Both the position numbers and the translations under genes were made by a program. Of a DNA stretch of 37,050 bases, positions 13,344 to 20,913 are shown piece after piece (positions within the stretch are counted from its first letter, which is position 1; each line of letters begins with the position of its first letter). The stretch spans positions 1 to 37,050 of the IMG/VR virus record IMGVR_UViG_3300036766_001158; one strand, 5' to 3'. The notes below the pieces were generated by a model, which was not told the origin of the DNA, ran no database searches, and saw only the letters and a program-made list of their open reading frames with translations. Origin of the DNA: a virus.

Positions 13344-14848
13344 GCGTTGATCTAATTGGTCTTGAAAAGCACCTCTCTGATCAGTCTTGGCGTTTAAATA
13401 ATCTCTATACCATTGTGGACAAGGAAGGGAAGAATCGCATCTTCAAGTTCAATTGGGCACAGAGAAAGCTTTATGAAAAGATCTGGTACTCCAACATCGT
13501 CCTAAAGGCTCGTCAGCTCGGTATCTCCACCTTTGTTTGTCTTCTCTTCCTCGATAACTGTCTCTTCAAGCCAAATGTCGCTGCTGGGATCATTGCTCAT
13601 ACTAGAGAGGACGCAGAGCATATGTTCAAGCGAATTAAGTTCGCATATGATCAGCTGCCCGATTGCGTGAAGGATGTGAGGAGTGCAACCGTCTCTAGTG
13701 CGAGAGAGCTTGTTTTCAATAACAATTCTAGTCTCCGAGTAGGCACATCGATGCGAGGTAGCACACTGCAATATCTCCATATCAGTGAGTTTGGAAAGAT
13801 CTGTGCTCACTGGCCGGATAAGGCCAGAGAGATTGTGACAGGCTCCCTTAACGCTATTGGGAGCAAGCAATATGTCTTTATTGAGAGCACCGCTGAAGGT
13901 AAGGAAGGCTACTTCTATGATCTCTGCAAGGCTGCTGAGTCTGCTCAGATACAAGCCAAAAAGCTGTCTCCTCTCGATTATCGCTTCCATTTCTTCCCTT
14001 GGTATGATTGCCCTGATTACGCTCAGAACGAACGTATCACAATCCCTAAAGAGATTGAAGAATATTTTGATAAGCTCTATCAAGAAGATATTGAGCTAAC
14101 AGCTGAACAGAAGTCTTGGTATTATTCTAAGCTCCTCGTTCAGAAAGATGACATGAAGAGGGAATATCCTTCAACGCCATCTGAATCATTTGAAAGTGCG
14201 ATTGATGGGAGTTTTTATGCTAAGTGGATACGAGACGCTCGCTTTGAGGGTAGGGTGGGTTCGGTTCCTTGGGACAGGGAATCCCGTGTTAGTTTGGCAT
14301 TCGATCCAGGATATCTCGACTCATGTGCCGTTGTGTTCTTCCAATGTATCGGTCAAGAGATACACATTATCGACTACTATGAAAACTCAGGGGAAGGCCT
14401 TAGCCATTATCTCGAGGTCATCAAGAAGAAACCCTATATCTACGACAGATATTTCGGCCCGCACGATATCGAATCTCACCATTTTAGCACAGGCCTATCA
14501 ACCAAAGAAGTGGGTGCATCTCTCGGTGTCAATTTCATCACCCTTCAAACTCTCAAACTCAGACTTGAAGATGGTATTGAAGCTGTGCGAGGTCTCTTCC
14601 CACGCATTTGGATCGATGAGAAGCACTGCTCAAGACTCATAAAATGTATAGAGAACTATCGAAAAGAGTTTGACGTAAATTATCAAATTTACAAATCTAG
14701 ACCTGTGCACGATCAATTTTCTCATGGTGCAGATGCCCTAAGGTATGCCTGCATTGCCATCAAAACACATGTTGACAGTGCTAAAGGAGACATCTCAGAT
14801 GCAGAAGCAGACCGAATGTACAACAAGTACCATCCCCTCTTCAATTAA
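13340..14848 (+). CDS. terL: Terminase large subunit
   Basis: The protein has 502 residues. The ATPase Walker A variant KARQLGIST is at 56-64 and the Walker B region QYLHISEFGKI at about 144-154. The RNase H-like nuclease domain starts with FDPGYLDSC near residue 320, and the C-terminal HDQFSHGADALRYA near 456 is usual in this family. It pumps DNA into proheads and cuts concatemers. The start overlaps the preceding mini-gene stop (ATGA). It has normal length and no damage. Confidence 0.95.
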   Translation: MSVDLIGLEKHLSDQSWRLNNLYTIVDKEGKNRIFKFNWAQRKLYEKIWYSNIVLKARQLGISTFVCLLFLDNCLFKPNVAAGIIAHTREDAEHMFKRIKFAYDQLPDCVKDVRSATVSSARELVFNNNSSLRVGTSMRGSTLQYLHISEFGKICAHWPDKAREIVTGSLNAIGSKQYVFIESTAEGKEGYFYDLCKAAESAQIQAKKLSPLDYRFHFFPWYDCPDYAQNERITIPKEIEEYFDKLYQEDIELTAEQKSWYYSKLLVQKDDMKREYPSTPSESFESAIDGSFYAKWIRDARFEGRVGSVPWDRESRVSLAFDPGYLDSCAVVFFQCIGQEIHIIDYYENSGEGLSHYLEVIKKKPYIYDRYFGPHDIESHHFSTGLSTKEVGASLGVNFITLQTLKLRLEDGIEAVRGLFPRIWIDEKHCSRLIKCIENYRKEFDVNYQIYKSRPVHDQFSHGADALRYACIAIKTHVDSAKGDISDAEADRMYNKYHPLFN

Positions 14849-14893
14849 CTTTCAGCGCTTTCTGTGGGCCTTCAGTCTTTACCTTGGTGGCAA

Positions 14894-15088
14894 ATGAGTG
14901 AGTGGATAAGTGTTAAAGATAGACTGCCAAAGGAAGGTCGCTTGGTTTTAATTAACAGGATTTACCATCCTTTGTCTTTGGATTATTTAATAGATTTTCC
15001 TAGTAGTCCAAGCATATGGGCTCGACTTCGGGATGATGAGATGTGTCAGGTTACTCATTGGATGGAGTTGCCGGAGCCACCGAAATGA
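14894..15088 (+). CDS. DUF551-type protein, 64 aa
   Basis: The start ATG at 14894 gives MSEWISVKDRLPKEGR, the classic opening of DUF551 proteins, and the product ends VTHWMELPEPPK, their usual close. DUF551 proteins are frequent in phages and of unknown function. The stop overlaps the next start (ATGA). Confidence 0.85.
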   Translation: MSEWISVKDRLPKEGRLVLINRIYHPLSLDYLIDFPSSPSIWARLRDDEMCQVTHWMELPEPPK

Positions 15089-15273
15089 CCCACTCAATCT
15101 CTAGACCTCCTATTAAAGGAGTTGATCTTTACGCTGAAGGATACCGCCATAGATTTGATAGACTTGTGGGGAACGCTCCAATACCCAAAGAAGACCCACA
15201 GGGTAAAGAAGAAGTGTCGGCTACTTCGACGCCTAAAGAGATCCCAACACCTGTTCAGGAGCTACCTAAGTGA
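15085..15273 (+). CDS. Hypothetical protein, 62 aa, Pro/Glu-rich tail
   Basis: An ATGA overlap couples it to the DUF551-type gene, so the start is 15085 rather than 15043. The first half (RPPIKGVDLYAEGYRHRFDR) may be folded; the second half is disordered and rich in Pro, Glu and Thr. It is unrecognised. The next gene starts within its stop (GTGA). Confidence 0.55.
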   Translation: MTHSISRPPIKGVDLYAEGYRHRFDRLVGNAPIPKEDPQGKEEVSATSTPKEIPTPVQELPK

Positions 15274-15536
15274 ACTCGGAGAACCGGAAAGCCATTCGTA
15301 CTTACATAGATGCATTCTGTGCAGCTCATAAAGAGGAGCCGCGTGATGGACGTATCATGATGGTTACTTCGTTCGCTGTGCCGTATGGTTTGTTGGGAGC
15401 TGATGAAAGGATTACCGTTGTGGAAGCTCTTCTAAAATTAATTGATTACATCAAAGAAGAAAAGTTTGAGGATGGGGATGACTTCATCCAATTTATGTTA
15501 GGATTTGCGAGCAACGAGGAATCAAATGGAAATTAG
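15270..15536 (+). CDS. Hypothetical protein, 88 aa, GTG start
   Basis: A GTGA overlap marks the start. The protein is mostly helical (RTYIDAFCAAHKEE, then TVVEALLKLIDYIKEEKFED) and acidic at its end. No family is recognised. It overlaps the GroES-like gene by 11 bp. Confidence 0.55.
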   Translation: MNSENRKAIRTYIDAFCAAHKEEPRDGRIMMVTSFAVPYGLLGADERITVVEALLKLIDYIKEEKFEDGDDFIQFMLGFASNEESNGN

Positions 15537-15780
15537 AGCATTTGGGGAAAGAACGCTGGCTAAACTTGTAGAGCTGCCAGAAAAGAAAAAAGGCATCTTG
15601 ATTACTCCAGAAGCCAAAAAAGAATATCAAGTGGCTCAGGTAATCGACAGCTCTGAACTTTCTGAAGGCATGTATGTCTTTACCAGAAAGTACGCTGGGC
15701 TCCTTATGGAGTACGACGGGATCGAGTATGTTTCGTTTGAGGCCAAAGAGATTTTGGCCTACAGCAAGGAACTGAAATGA
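15526..15780 (+). CDS. GroES-like co-chaperonin, 84 aa
   Basis: The start at 15526 follows GAGGA with good spacing. The sequence reads like a compact GroES: an N-terminal strand IRAFGERTLAKL, a mobile-loop region EKKKGILITPEAK (about residues 19-31), a strand VAQVIDSSELSEGMYV, and the GroES-type end KYAGLLMEYDGIEYVSF then AKEILAYSKE. GroES caps the GroEL ring, and phage versions such as T4 gp31 adapt host GroEL to fold the capsid protein. It is somewhat shorter than bacterial GroES. The identification is by motif reading. Confidence 0.72.
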   Translation: MEIRAFGERTLAKLVELPEKKKGILITPEAKKEYQVAQVIDSSELSEGMYVFTRKYAGLLMEYDGIEYVSFEAKEILAYSKELK

Positions 15781-16052
15781 AAATCGAAGTTGAGGTACTT
15801 GATGACTAGGTAGAGTTGCTTAATAGATTTAGATCGCTCCCTGCTATGATCGGTAAACACATTGGAAGGTTGCCTGAGAGCCTGACGGGTGCCGAGGTGT
15901 ATATCCAGAGCATTGAGCTAAATGTAGCAAGTCTTGAGTTCCAGTGTAAGAAGTGGATATTCGAGACGTCCATTTTTCGAAACCAGTTGTCTGAAATGTT
16001 TAATGACACTCAGATGATCTCTACGAACCCGTCTATTGAAGACGATTATTAA
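15777..16052 (+). pseudogene. Small ORF interrupted by an in-frame amber codon
   Basis: An ATG overlaps the GroES-like stop (ATGA) and opens MKIEVEVLDD, then TAG at 15807-15809, then the same frame continues for 80 residues (VELLNRFRSLPAMIGKHIGR onward) to 16052. A GAG to TAG change would explain it. Alternatives are amber suppression or internal initiation at TTG 15816. TAG is a normal terminator elsewhere in the genome, so global recoding is unlikely. The product is unrecognised and helical. Confidence 0.55.
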
Positions 16053-16070
16053 CCTTAAGTGACTAAGATT

Positions 16071-16487
16071 ATGGATGATTGTGAATTGAATGTTTCTTTT
16101 ATAGCCAAGGCGGGGGTGTTAACTCTTTTTGGTGTTATCTGTGTTACTATAAGTATATGGGGCTACTGCGCCCTAGGAAGAGTTTACAATGTGTGGGCCC
16201 AAGGCAAAGAAGGTGAGGCGGAGCTTGCTAAAGCAGAGTCAAACCGGCAGATTAAGACTTTAGAGGCAAAAGCTTCGATGGAATCTTCTAAGCATTTAGC
16301 TGATGCAGAGATTATTAGGGCTAGAGGCGTGGCTGAAGCAAATAAAATCATTGGTGATTCTCTTAAAGGCAATGAGTCCTACCTTAGGTATTTATGGATT
16401 CATGGCCTAGTGGATGGCAAAAACCAGGTGATTTACGTGCCTACTGAAGCAAATCTACCAATTTTAGAGTCTACTAGGATAAAATGA
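16071..16487 (+). CDS. Membrane protein resembling the C-terminal helix region of SPFH/band-7 proteins
   Basis: From the ATG at 16071 (GTG at 16059 is an alternative) the protein has 138 residues. It has one N-terminal membrane span (AGVLTLFGVICVTISIWGYC), then a long Ala/Glu/Lys coiled coil (GEAELAKAESNRQIKTLEAK, then DAEIIRARGVAEANKI) and a YLRYLWIHGL/VIYVPTEANLPIL end. This matches the part of prohibitin-like SPFH proteins after the SPFH domain, which is itself missing. The role is unknown; membrane scaffolding is inferred. Confidence 0.6.
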   Translation: MDDCELNVSFIAKAGVLTLFGVICVTISIWGYCALGRVYNVWAQGKEGEAELAKAESNRQIKTLEAKASMESSKHLADAEIIRARGVAEANKIIGDSLKGNESYLRYLWIHGLVDGKNQVIYVPTEANLPILESTRIK

Positions 16488-16693
16488 TGTTTAAAGAAGA
16501 ATATGATGATCCGGCTGACCTTCGCACTGTTTGTTATTTCTTGCTTAGCCTATTATTTCTCATCATTTTCTTGTTATGCGCTTACTGGAGTGTTAGGACC
16601 ATTCAAGAACGCGATAGAGAAAGGGATAGAGAACTCTACACGCCGATCGAATGGCAACTTTATAGAGAAGCGGAAAAGGAACAGATGGATTAA
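16484..16693 (+). CDS. Small single-span membrane protein, 69 aa
   Basis: An ATGA overlap links it to the SPFH-like gene. It has an acidic N-terminus, one hydrophobic span (VCYFLLSLLFLIIFLLCAYW, about residues 16-35) and a very charged tail (RTIQERDRERDRELY). The tight coupling suggests that the two membrane proteins work together. A holin-like role is possible by size and topology only. Confidence 0.6.
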   Translation: MMFKEEYDDPADLRTVCYFLLSLLFLIIFLLCAYWSVRTIQERDRERDRELYTPIEWQLYREAEKEQMD

Positions 16694-16704
16694 GGAGATA
16701 GATT

Positions 16705-16980
16705 ATGCCAGCACCTAACCCACCAAGTCAGATAACTTCAGCTGGAGGCAATGGGAACCCATTTGCGGGTCACGGACGTGTATCTGTTCAAGCTCCACCC
16801 CGTTCTAGACCATTTCCATGGCCTTTTCCATATTCTGCAACACAGGGGGCCGTTGGCGGTGCTGGCGGGAAAGGAACTGTGAGCGTAAGTGCTCCTCCTT
16901 ATTATGGCCCGTTCCAAACCTGGTGGCCTTATCAAACGCCTCGTCTAAACGGACTGCCAAATCCAATTGTGAGGGCTTAG
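16705..16980 (+). CDS. Pro/Gly-rich protein, 91 aa
   Basis: A strong AAGGAG lies seven bases before the ATG. The protein is rich in Pro, Gly and aromatics with a repeated motif: GRVSVQAPPRSRPFPWPFPY and GTVSVSAPPYYGPFQTWWPY are two copies of one unit. It is likely disordered and may be a virion or membrane-associated linker. It is followed immediately by a second Pro-rich gene. Confidence 0.6.
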   Translation: MPAPNPPSQITSAGGNGNPFAGHGRVSVQAPPRSRPFPWPFPYSATQGAVGGAGGKGTVSVSAPPYYGPFQTWWPYQTPRLNGLPNPIVRA

Positions 16981-16981
16981 T

Positions 16982-17122
16982 ATGACCGTACAAATCCCAA
17001 TCCCTCCTAGTCCAGTGCCTAGATCTCCGATGAGCCCTATTAGCCAGACGCCCTCTACAACTGGCCCTGCACCTAGGATTCCATGGCCTCCTGGTCCAGC
17101 ACCTAACTTGGTGAACCAGTGA
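16982..17122 (+). CDS. Pro-rich peptide, 46 aa
   Basis: This short ORF has 15 prolines in 46 residues (for example VQIPIPPSPVPRSPMSP). It begins two bases after the preceding Pro-rich gene, and its stop overlaps the next start as GTGA. The composition and coupling support a real gene. The function is unknown. Confidence 0.5.
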   Translation: MTVQIPIPPSPVPRSPMSPISQTPSTTGPAPRIPWPPGPAPNLVNQ

Positions 17123-17424
17123 AAGGTTGTGACATTTGCAACGCTAAACAAAAGACACGCATTGGCTACAGAGACAAGAACCTTTGCAGTGAATGTTTTT
17201 ACGAATATCGAACAATATTCGAAGGCATTCTGTCTAAGCGTACGCAAAAAAGAATTGCTTATGAAGGCACCAATCCGTTACTCTCAGCGTTTAAACGAGG
17301 GTGGGAAGAGGTAGAGAGAGAAAAGGGTTTGGCGCCTCTTCCCGTTCCTCCTTGGGTAGAAGAATTCTACAGTCATATTTACAAAAGACCTAGCACTACG
17401 TGGGACGAAGATGAAATATCTTAA
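17119..17424 (+). CDS. Zinc-finger protein, 101 aa, GTG start
   Basis: A GTGA overlap sets the start. The N-terminus holds CDICNAK and, about 20 residues on, LCSECF, a compact four-Cys zinc site. The rest is helical and charged with a Pro-rich LAPLPVPPWVEEF segment. It is unrecognised, and overlaps the next gene by 14 bp. Confidence 0.6.
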   Translation: MKGCDICNAKQKTRIGYRDKNLCSECFYEYRTIFEGILSKRTQKRIAYEGTNPLLSAFKRGWEEVEREKGLAPLPVPPWVEEFYSHIYKRPSTTWDEDEIS

Positions 17425-17611
17425 GCTCGACAAGTACATCGTTAGCGTCGAAAATATCCATGGCGTCTTAAATAACGTAGTCCCTGGTTCGAAAAAAGGT
17501 CAGATCATCATCACTTATTGTGACAGCATTTCCGCTTGTTTGGATTTCGATAGCCTAGAAATCGCAGTAACTTGCTTCGATAAAATAGCAGAAGCAATGG
17601 GGGCTAGCTAA
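17411..17611 (+). CDS. Hypothetical protein, 66 aa
   Basis: This small alpha/beta protein (LDKYIVSVENIHGVLNNVVP, then GQIIITYCDSISACLDF and a C-terminal helix) is the last gene of the string before the portal. Its shape resembles small PH-like or YopX-like folds, but no family can be named. Confidence 0.5.
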   Translation: MKYLKLDKYIVSVENIHGVLNNVVPGSKKGQIIITYCDSISACLDFDSLEIAVTCFDKIAEAMGAS

Positions 17612-17624
17612 TTCTGCTGTTAAA

Positions 17625-17644
17625 TTTCAATTTAAATATTTACA
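17625..17644 (+). promoter_or_regulatory. Shared 20-base motif upstream of the portal gene
   Basis: TTTCAATTTAAATATTTACA lies 28 bases before the portal start. Seventeen of its 20 bases match 19874-19893, which sits before the next virion gene group. The pair may be a phage late promoter or operator. Confidence 0.45.
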
Positions 17645-17672
17645 ATGGGGTTAAACGTCATAAGGATGAACG

Positions 17673-19733
17673 ATGTCCAACCCCATGTCCAACTACTCTT
17701 CCGATGCTAAAGACTTTACCAACGAGTTCAAAAAGAAAGTAGTGTCCGATCCTAGGTTGGAGTTTCATCAAGACATCGTTCAAGACTTCGGGGAATCTTA
17801 TGAACGTGCCTATCAACTCTGGAATACCTTTTATGCTGAGGCATATAAAGATCTTTCCTATTACCTTGGCAACCAGTGGAGTCTTGAAGAACTATCTTAC
17901 CTCAACAACCAGCGACGCTCCTCTTTTACCTATAACAAGATCCGCCGACTCATCAACTTGGTACAGGGATACCAACGAAAGAACCGACTCTCTACTATTA
18001 TTAGCCCTATTGAAAACGCATCTGATCTCACAGCAGAGATTCAAACAGATGTCATGCAGTACATCATGCAGTCCTCTGACGGATATGAAACGATATCAGA
18101 GGCTTTTAAAGGGGCTCTCACTACTGGCATGTCGTTTGTATCACCATGGATTGACTATAGATCAGATCCCGTCTCGGGAGATATTAGGTTCCACCATGAT
18201 GCCTGGAATGCCGTTATTCTGGATCCATTCCTCACTAAAAAAGACCTCTCGGATTGCTCTTTCATTGCTAGGCGTAAGTTCTTGTCTAGAACAGAGGTAA
18301 TTTCTCTAATCCCTGATAAGCAAGATGTTATTGATCGATTACCTTGGGGGAGTAGGGATGATAAGTTCACTTATATGCCTTATGCGCGTCAGTGGGGCAT
18401 GCAGAAGCTTTTGAACTATACAGAATATTGGAGAACTCGTTGGGAAACCAAGAACGTTCTCGTTGATATGGAAACTGGCGAAACTCGTGAGTGGGATGGC
18501 GATAAAAAGCGCCTACATCTATTTAGACAGATGTTCCCTCAACTAGAAGTGGTGAAAAAGCCAGTTAGATCCGTTGAGTTAGGTATCATCGTCGAAGGGG
18601 AGTTGCTTTATTACGGCAAAGATCCTTTCGGCTTAAATGACTATCCATTCGTACCCTTCTTTGCAATATTTGAGCCTTCATACGATCTTTATACTTGGAA
18701 GATCCAGTCATTGGTACGCATAGTCAGAGATCCGCAGACAGAGCTAAACAAACGCCGTAGTAAGATGGTCGACATTATCGACAACCAATTGAATTCCGGA
18801 TGGATCGCTAAAACAAACTCAGTTTCGAACCCGTCTTCAATGTACAAGTCTGGGCAAGGGCAAGTAGTTTGGCTCAAGCCTGAAGCACAAATGACAGATG
18901 TTCAGCGTCTGCAAGCGCCAGAAATTCCCGCCTCTATGTTCCAACTCGAAAATGAGTTCGAGAAAGATATCATGGAAATCGCTGGAGTTAACTCCGAGCT
19001 CTTTGGTATGGCCGAGAATGATAAGGTCGAAACTGCTGCCACTTTGAGTAGGATGAGGCAGTCTGCTGGATTAATCAATCTACAAGATGTGCTTGATGGG
19101 CTGCGTGAATCTCAGAAACTCTTGGGCCGCAAAGTTCTGAAGATGATGCAGGTCAACTATACGCCAGAGAAGATCAAGATGATCACTAAGAAAGATCCTA
19201 CACCCGAGTTCTTCTCTAAGACTTTCGCTAAGTACGACGTGGTTGTCGAAGAAGGTATCCTAACTGACACACAACGTCAAAGCCAGTTCGTACAACTTAT
19301 GGCGCTCAAGGGAATGGGAGTTGAAATTCCAAATGCACTTATTATTAAGAATAGCAATCTACATGGGAAGAAAGATCTTGAAGAGCTTCTTGCTTCACAG
19401 GCTGAGCAAATGGCTAAGCAAGAACAGATGGCTGCGCAGCTTCAGATGCAAAATCAAGCAACTGTCACGAAGGCCGTCGAAGCAAAAGCTGAGTCAGATA
19501 GATCTCTCGCTGCAGAACGGCTTAACAAGGTTGGATTAGATGCTGCTCTTAGTGCGGAAAGGATCTCCAGAGCCGAAGAAGAAAGAACTGCTGGCGCTCT
19601 CAACTTGATTAAGGCATTGAAAGAACTCGATTCTATGGACTTAGACAATCTCACCAAGAAGTTAGCGCTTATTCGCGAGCTTGAGGGCAAGAATCAACGC
19701 GGCAACGAACAACAACCAGCAGCTGTTGCTTAA
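17673..19733 (+). CDS. Portal protein, P22-like
   Basis: The protein has 686 residues, typical for P22-type portals. It has the usual N-terminal NKIRRLINLVQGYQRKNRLS region, the core FIARRKFLSRTEV and the EIAGVNSELFGM segment (about residue 430-445) that precedes the tunnel helices, and ends in a long Gln/Ala/Glu-rich coiled coil (about 580-680). The dodecameric portal is the DNA gate and terminase docking site. AAGGA precedes the ATG. It is followed by a non-coding gap of 177 bp. Confidence 0.9.
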   Translation: MSNPMSNYSSDAKDFTNEFKKKVVSDPRLEFHQDIVQDFGESYERAYQLWNTFYAEAYKDLSYYLGNQWSLEELSYLNNQRRSSFTYNKIRRLINLVQGYQRKNRLSTIISPIENASDLTAEIQTDVMQYIMQSSDGYETISEAFKGALTTGMSFVSPWIDYRSDPVSGDIRFHHDAWNAVILDPFLTKKDLSDCSFIARRKFLSRTEVISLIPDKQDVIDRLPWGSRDDKFTYMPYARQWGMQKLLNYTEYWRTRWETKNVLVDMETGETREWDGDKKRLHLFRQMFPQLEVVKKPVRSVELGIIVEGELLYYGKDPFGLNDYPFVPFFAIFEPSYDLYTWKIQSLVRIVRDPQTELNKRRSKMVDIIDNQLNSGWIAKTNSVSNPSSMYKSGQGQVVWLKPEAQMTDVQRLQAPEIPASMFQLENEFEKDIMEIAGVNSELFGMAENDKVETAATLSRMRQSAGLINLQDVLDGLRESQKLLGRKVLKMMQVNYTPEKIKMITKKDPTPEFFSKTFAKYDVVVEEGILTDTQRQSQFVQLMALKGMGVEIPNALIIKNSNLHGKKDLEELLASQAEQMAKQEQMAAQLQMQNQATVTKAVEAKAESDRSLAAERLNKVGLDAALSAERISRAEEERTAGALNLIKALKELDSMDLDNLTKKLALIRELEGKNQRGNEQQPAAVA

Positions 19734-19772
19734 GTCTATAAATTTATAAAAGTTATGTTCAAGCATAATCAG

Positions 19773-19799
19773 GGGGACCTCTTGTCCCTCGTTTCTTTC
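19773..19799 (+). terminator. Weak terminator after the portal gene
   Basis: GGGGAC (19773-19778) and GTCCCT (19784-19789) form a 6-bp stem with one G-U pair and a 5-base loop, followed by CGTTTCTTT. The U-run is interrupted. Its place just after the portal gene supports partial termination. Confidence 0.4.
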
Positions 19800-19865
19800 T
19801 ATTGTCCCAATATCGGACCTTTTTCTCCTTATTAATTTTAAATAGTCGTCTAAAAAAAATTCTTT

Positions 19866-19894
19866 GTGTAAACTTTCAATTAGAATGTTTACAC
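19866..19894 (+). promoter_or_regulatory. Inverted repeat/late control site before the scaffold-capsid group
   Basis: GTGTAAAC (19866-19873) and GTTTACAC (19887-19894) are perfect 8-bp inverted copies around a 13-base AT-rich centre that includes TAGAAT. The right part overlaps the 20-base motif shared with 17625-17644. It lies 17 bases before the next gene. It is likely an operator or promoter, or a 5' hairpin in the transcript. Confidence 0.5.
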
Positions 19895-19910
19895 GCAAAA
19901 GGGGCTACAA

Positions 19911-20114
19911 ATGCGAAATAAGCCAATACTGATGGACAAGGATGATGATTATCGCCATCCGGTTCCTCCTAATTCCTATTCAAGGGAATTGGATTCTCGT
20001 GTCCAAGACACTGAACTGCCTTATGGCTATGACACAGAACCACCTCCTGCGGATAGCGGCAACTATAACATGCGCTCTTACGAAACCAAAAATCAGCATC
20101 GTCCGGGGAAGTAA
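19911..20114 (+). CDS. Hypothetical virion-region protein, 67 aa
   Basis: The protein is polar and disordered-looking, rich in Asp, Pro, Tyr and Asn (for example DDDYRHPVPPNSYSRELDSR). AGGGG precedes the ATG, and the stop overlaps the next start (TAATG). It is unrecognised. Confidence 0.55.
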   Translation: MRNKPILMDKDDDYRHPVPPNSYSRELDSRVQDTELPYGYDTEPPPADSGNYNMRSYETKNQHRPGK

Positions 20115-20296
20115 TGGCAAAGAAATGGATCGCTAAGGCGATAGGACATAAAGGCGCACTCAGAAAAGAGCTCGGCGCTAAAAAAGGCAAACCCATTCCA
20201 AAGAAAAAATTGGAAGTGGCTGCGAAGAAGGGAGGCAAGATCGGTAAACGAGCTCGCCTAGCCGAAACACTAAAGAAAATGCATAGAGGCAAGTAA
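20114..20296 (+). CDS. Conserved basic phage protein, 60 aa
   Basis: The sequence MAKKWIAKAIGHKGALRKEL, with KKGGKIGKRARLAETLKK near the end, matches a small Lys/Arg-rich protein found beside capsid genes in many phages of this portal/capsid type (recalled, not searched). It is likely DNA-binding or a capsid interior protein. The start is coupled to the gene before. Confidence 0.7.
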   Translation: MAKKWIAKAIGHKGALRKELGAKKGKPIPKKKLEVAAKKGGKIGKRARLAETLKKMHRGK

Positions 20297-20515
20297 ATGA
20301 AAGCATCAAAACATGCGTCATATAAGAACGAAGTTGATGAGCCCCATGTTCCAAAACATGGACATCAAGAGGCTGGAATGGGCGTACATGACTTCAAAAA
20401 AGAAGCTATGGACATCGCTTACGGCCAAGCTGGCTCTGCGGGCTGTAAGTCTGATGAAAAGAAGTTCAGCAGCCAGATGAAACACTACGATTGGGAAGGC
20501 CCCTCGGAGTATTAA
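20297..20515 (+). CDS. Hypothetical protein, 72 aa
   Basis: It follows directly after the preceding stop (TAAATG). The protein is rich in His, Lys and acidic residues (NEVDEPHVPKHGHQEAGMG) and ends HYDWEGPSEY. It is unrecognised. It sits in the small-gene string between portal and scaffold. Confidence 0.55.
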   Translation: MKASKHASYKNEVDEPHVPKHGHQEAGMGVHDFKKEAMDIAYGQAGSAGCKSDEKKFSSQMKHYDWEGPSEY

Positions 20516-20517
20516 GA

Positions 20518-20883
20518 ATGGCACAAGAAATCGGTGAATCCAGAGAAGCGTGGGGTCAAGACGTATGGGCGAAAGCTCAGGAGTTTGCAAACAACCTCAA
20601 AAGCGACAGGGAACCTTTTTATGTTGTCTACGCTGCAAAGCAAGACAAAGCCAATCCTGGCGTATTTAGACAGTCCTTTCGGTTCTATAGACAACCACCA
20701 CCAAGGATCATTGGTCTTTTGGTCTGGTATGTAGATAACACTCAGGGAGTTTTTAGATTTATGCCGGAGTTATCAATTCCTCCAGACGTTCCGATTGATG
20801 AAGCCCTTCTATCGAAAGATAAGAAGGATGCGTCGCCAGAACTCATGGAAGTCGGTCAGAAGATGGGAATTCTTCTGGCCTGA
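20518..20883 (+). CDS. Hypothetical virion-region protein, 121 aa
   Basis: The start at 20518 follows GGAG at about nine bases; an in-frame ATG at 20491 lies within the preceding gene and lacks a site. The body contains EPFYVVYAAKQDKANPG and RIIGLLVWYVDNTQGVFRF, suggesting a beta-rich fold. It is conserved-looking but unrecognised. It precedes the scaffold gene. Confidence 0.6.
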   Translation: MAQEIGESREAWGQDVWAKAQEFANNLKSDREPFYVVYAAKQDKANPGVFRQSFRFYRQPPPRIIGLLVWYVDNTQGVFRFMPELSIPPDVPIDEALLSKDKKDASPELMEVGQKMGILLA

Positions 20884-20913
20884 GATTAGATCAAGCAACC
20901 AATAGGGAATGCA

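Noticed and set aside
13502-14083. Leftward 193-codon frame inside the terminase gene
   Set aside because: It lies wholly antisense to the well-supported terminase large subunit and has no recognisable features.
15807-15809. Genome-wide amber recoding
   Set aside because: TAG ends several confident genes, including the scaffold and a small protein at 16705-16980, and no suppressor tRNA was seen.
19662-19898. Leftward gene after the portal
   Set aside because: The frame overlaps the portal C-terminus antisense and the non-coding control region, and has no ribosome site.
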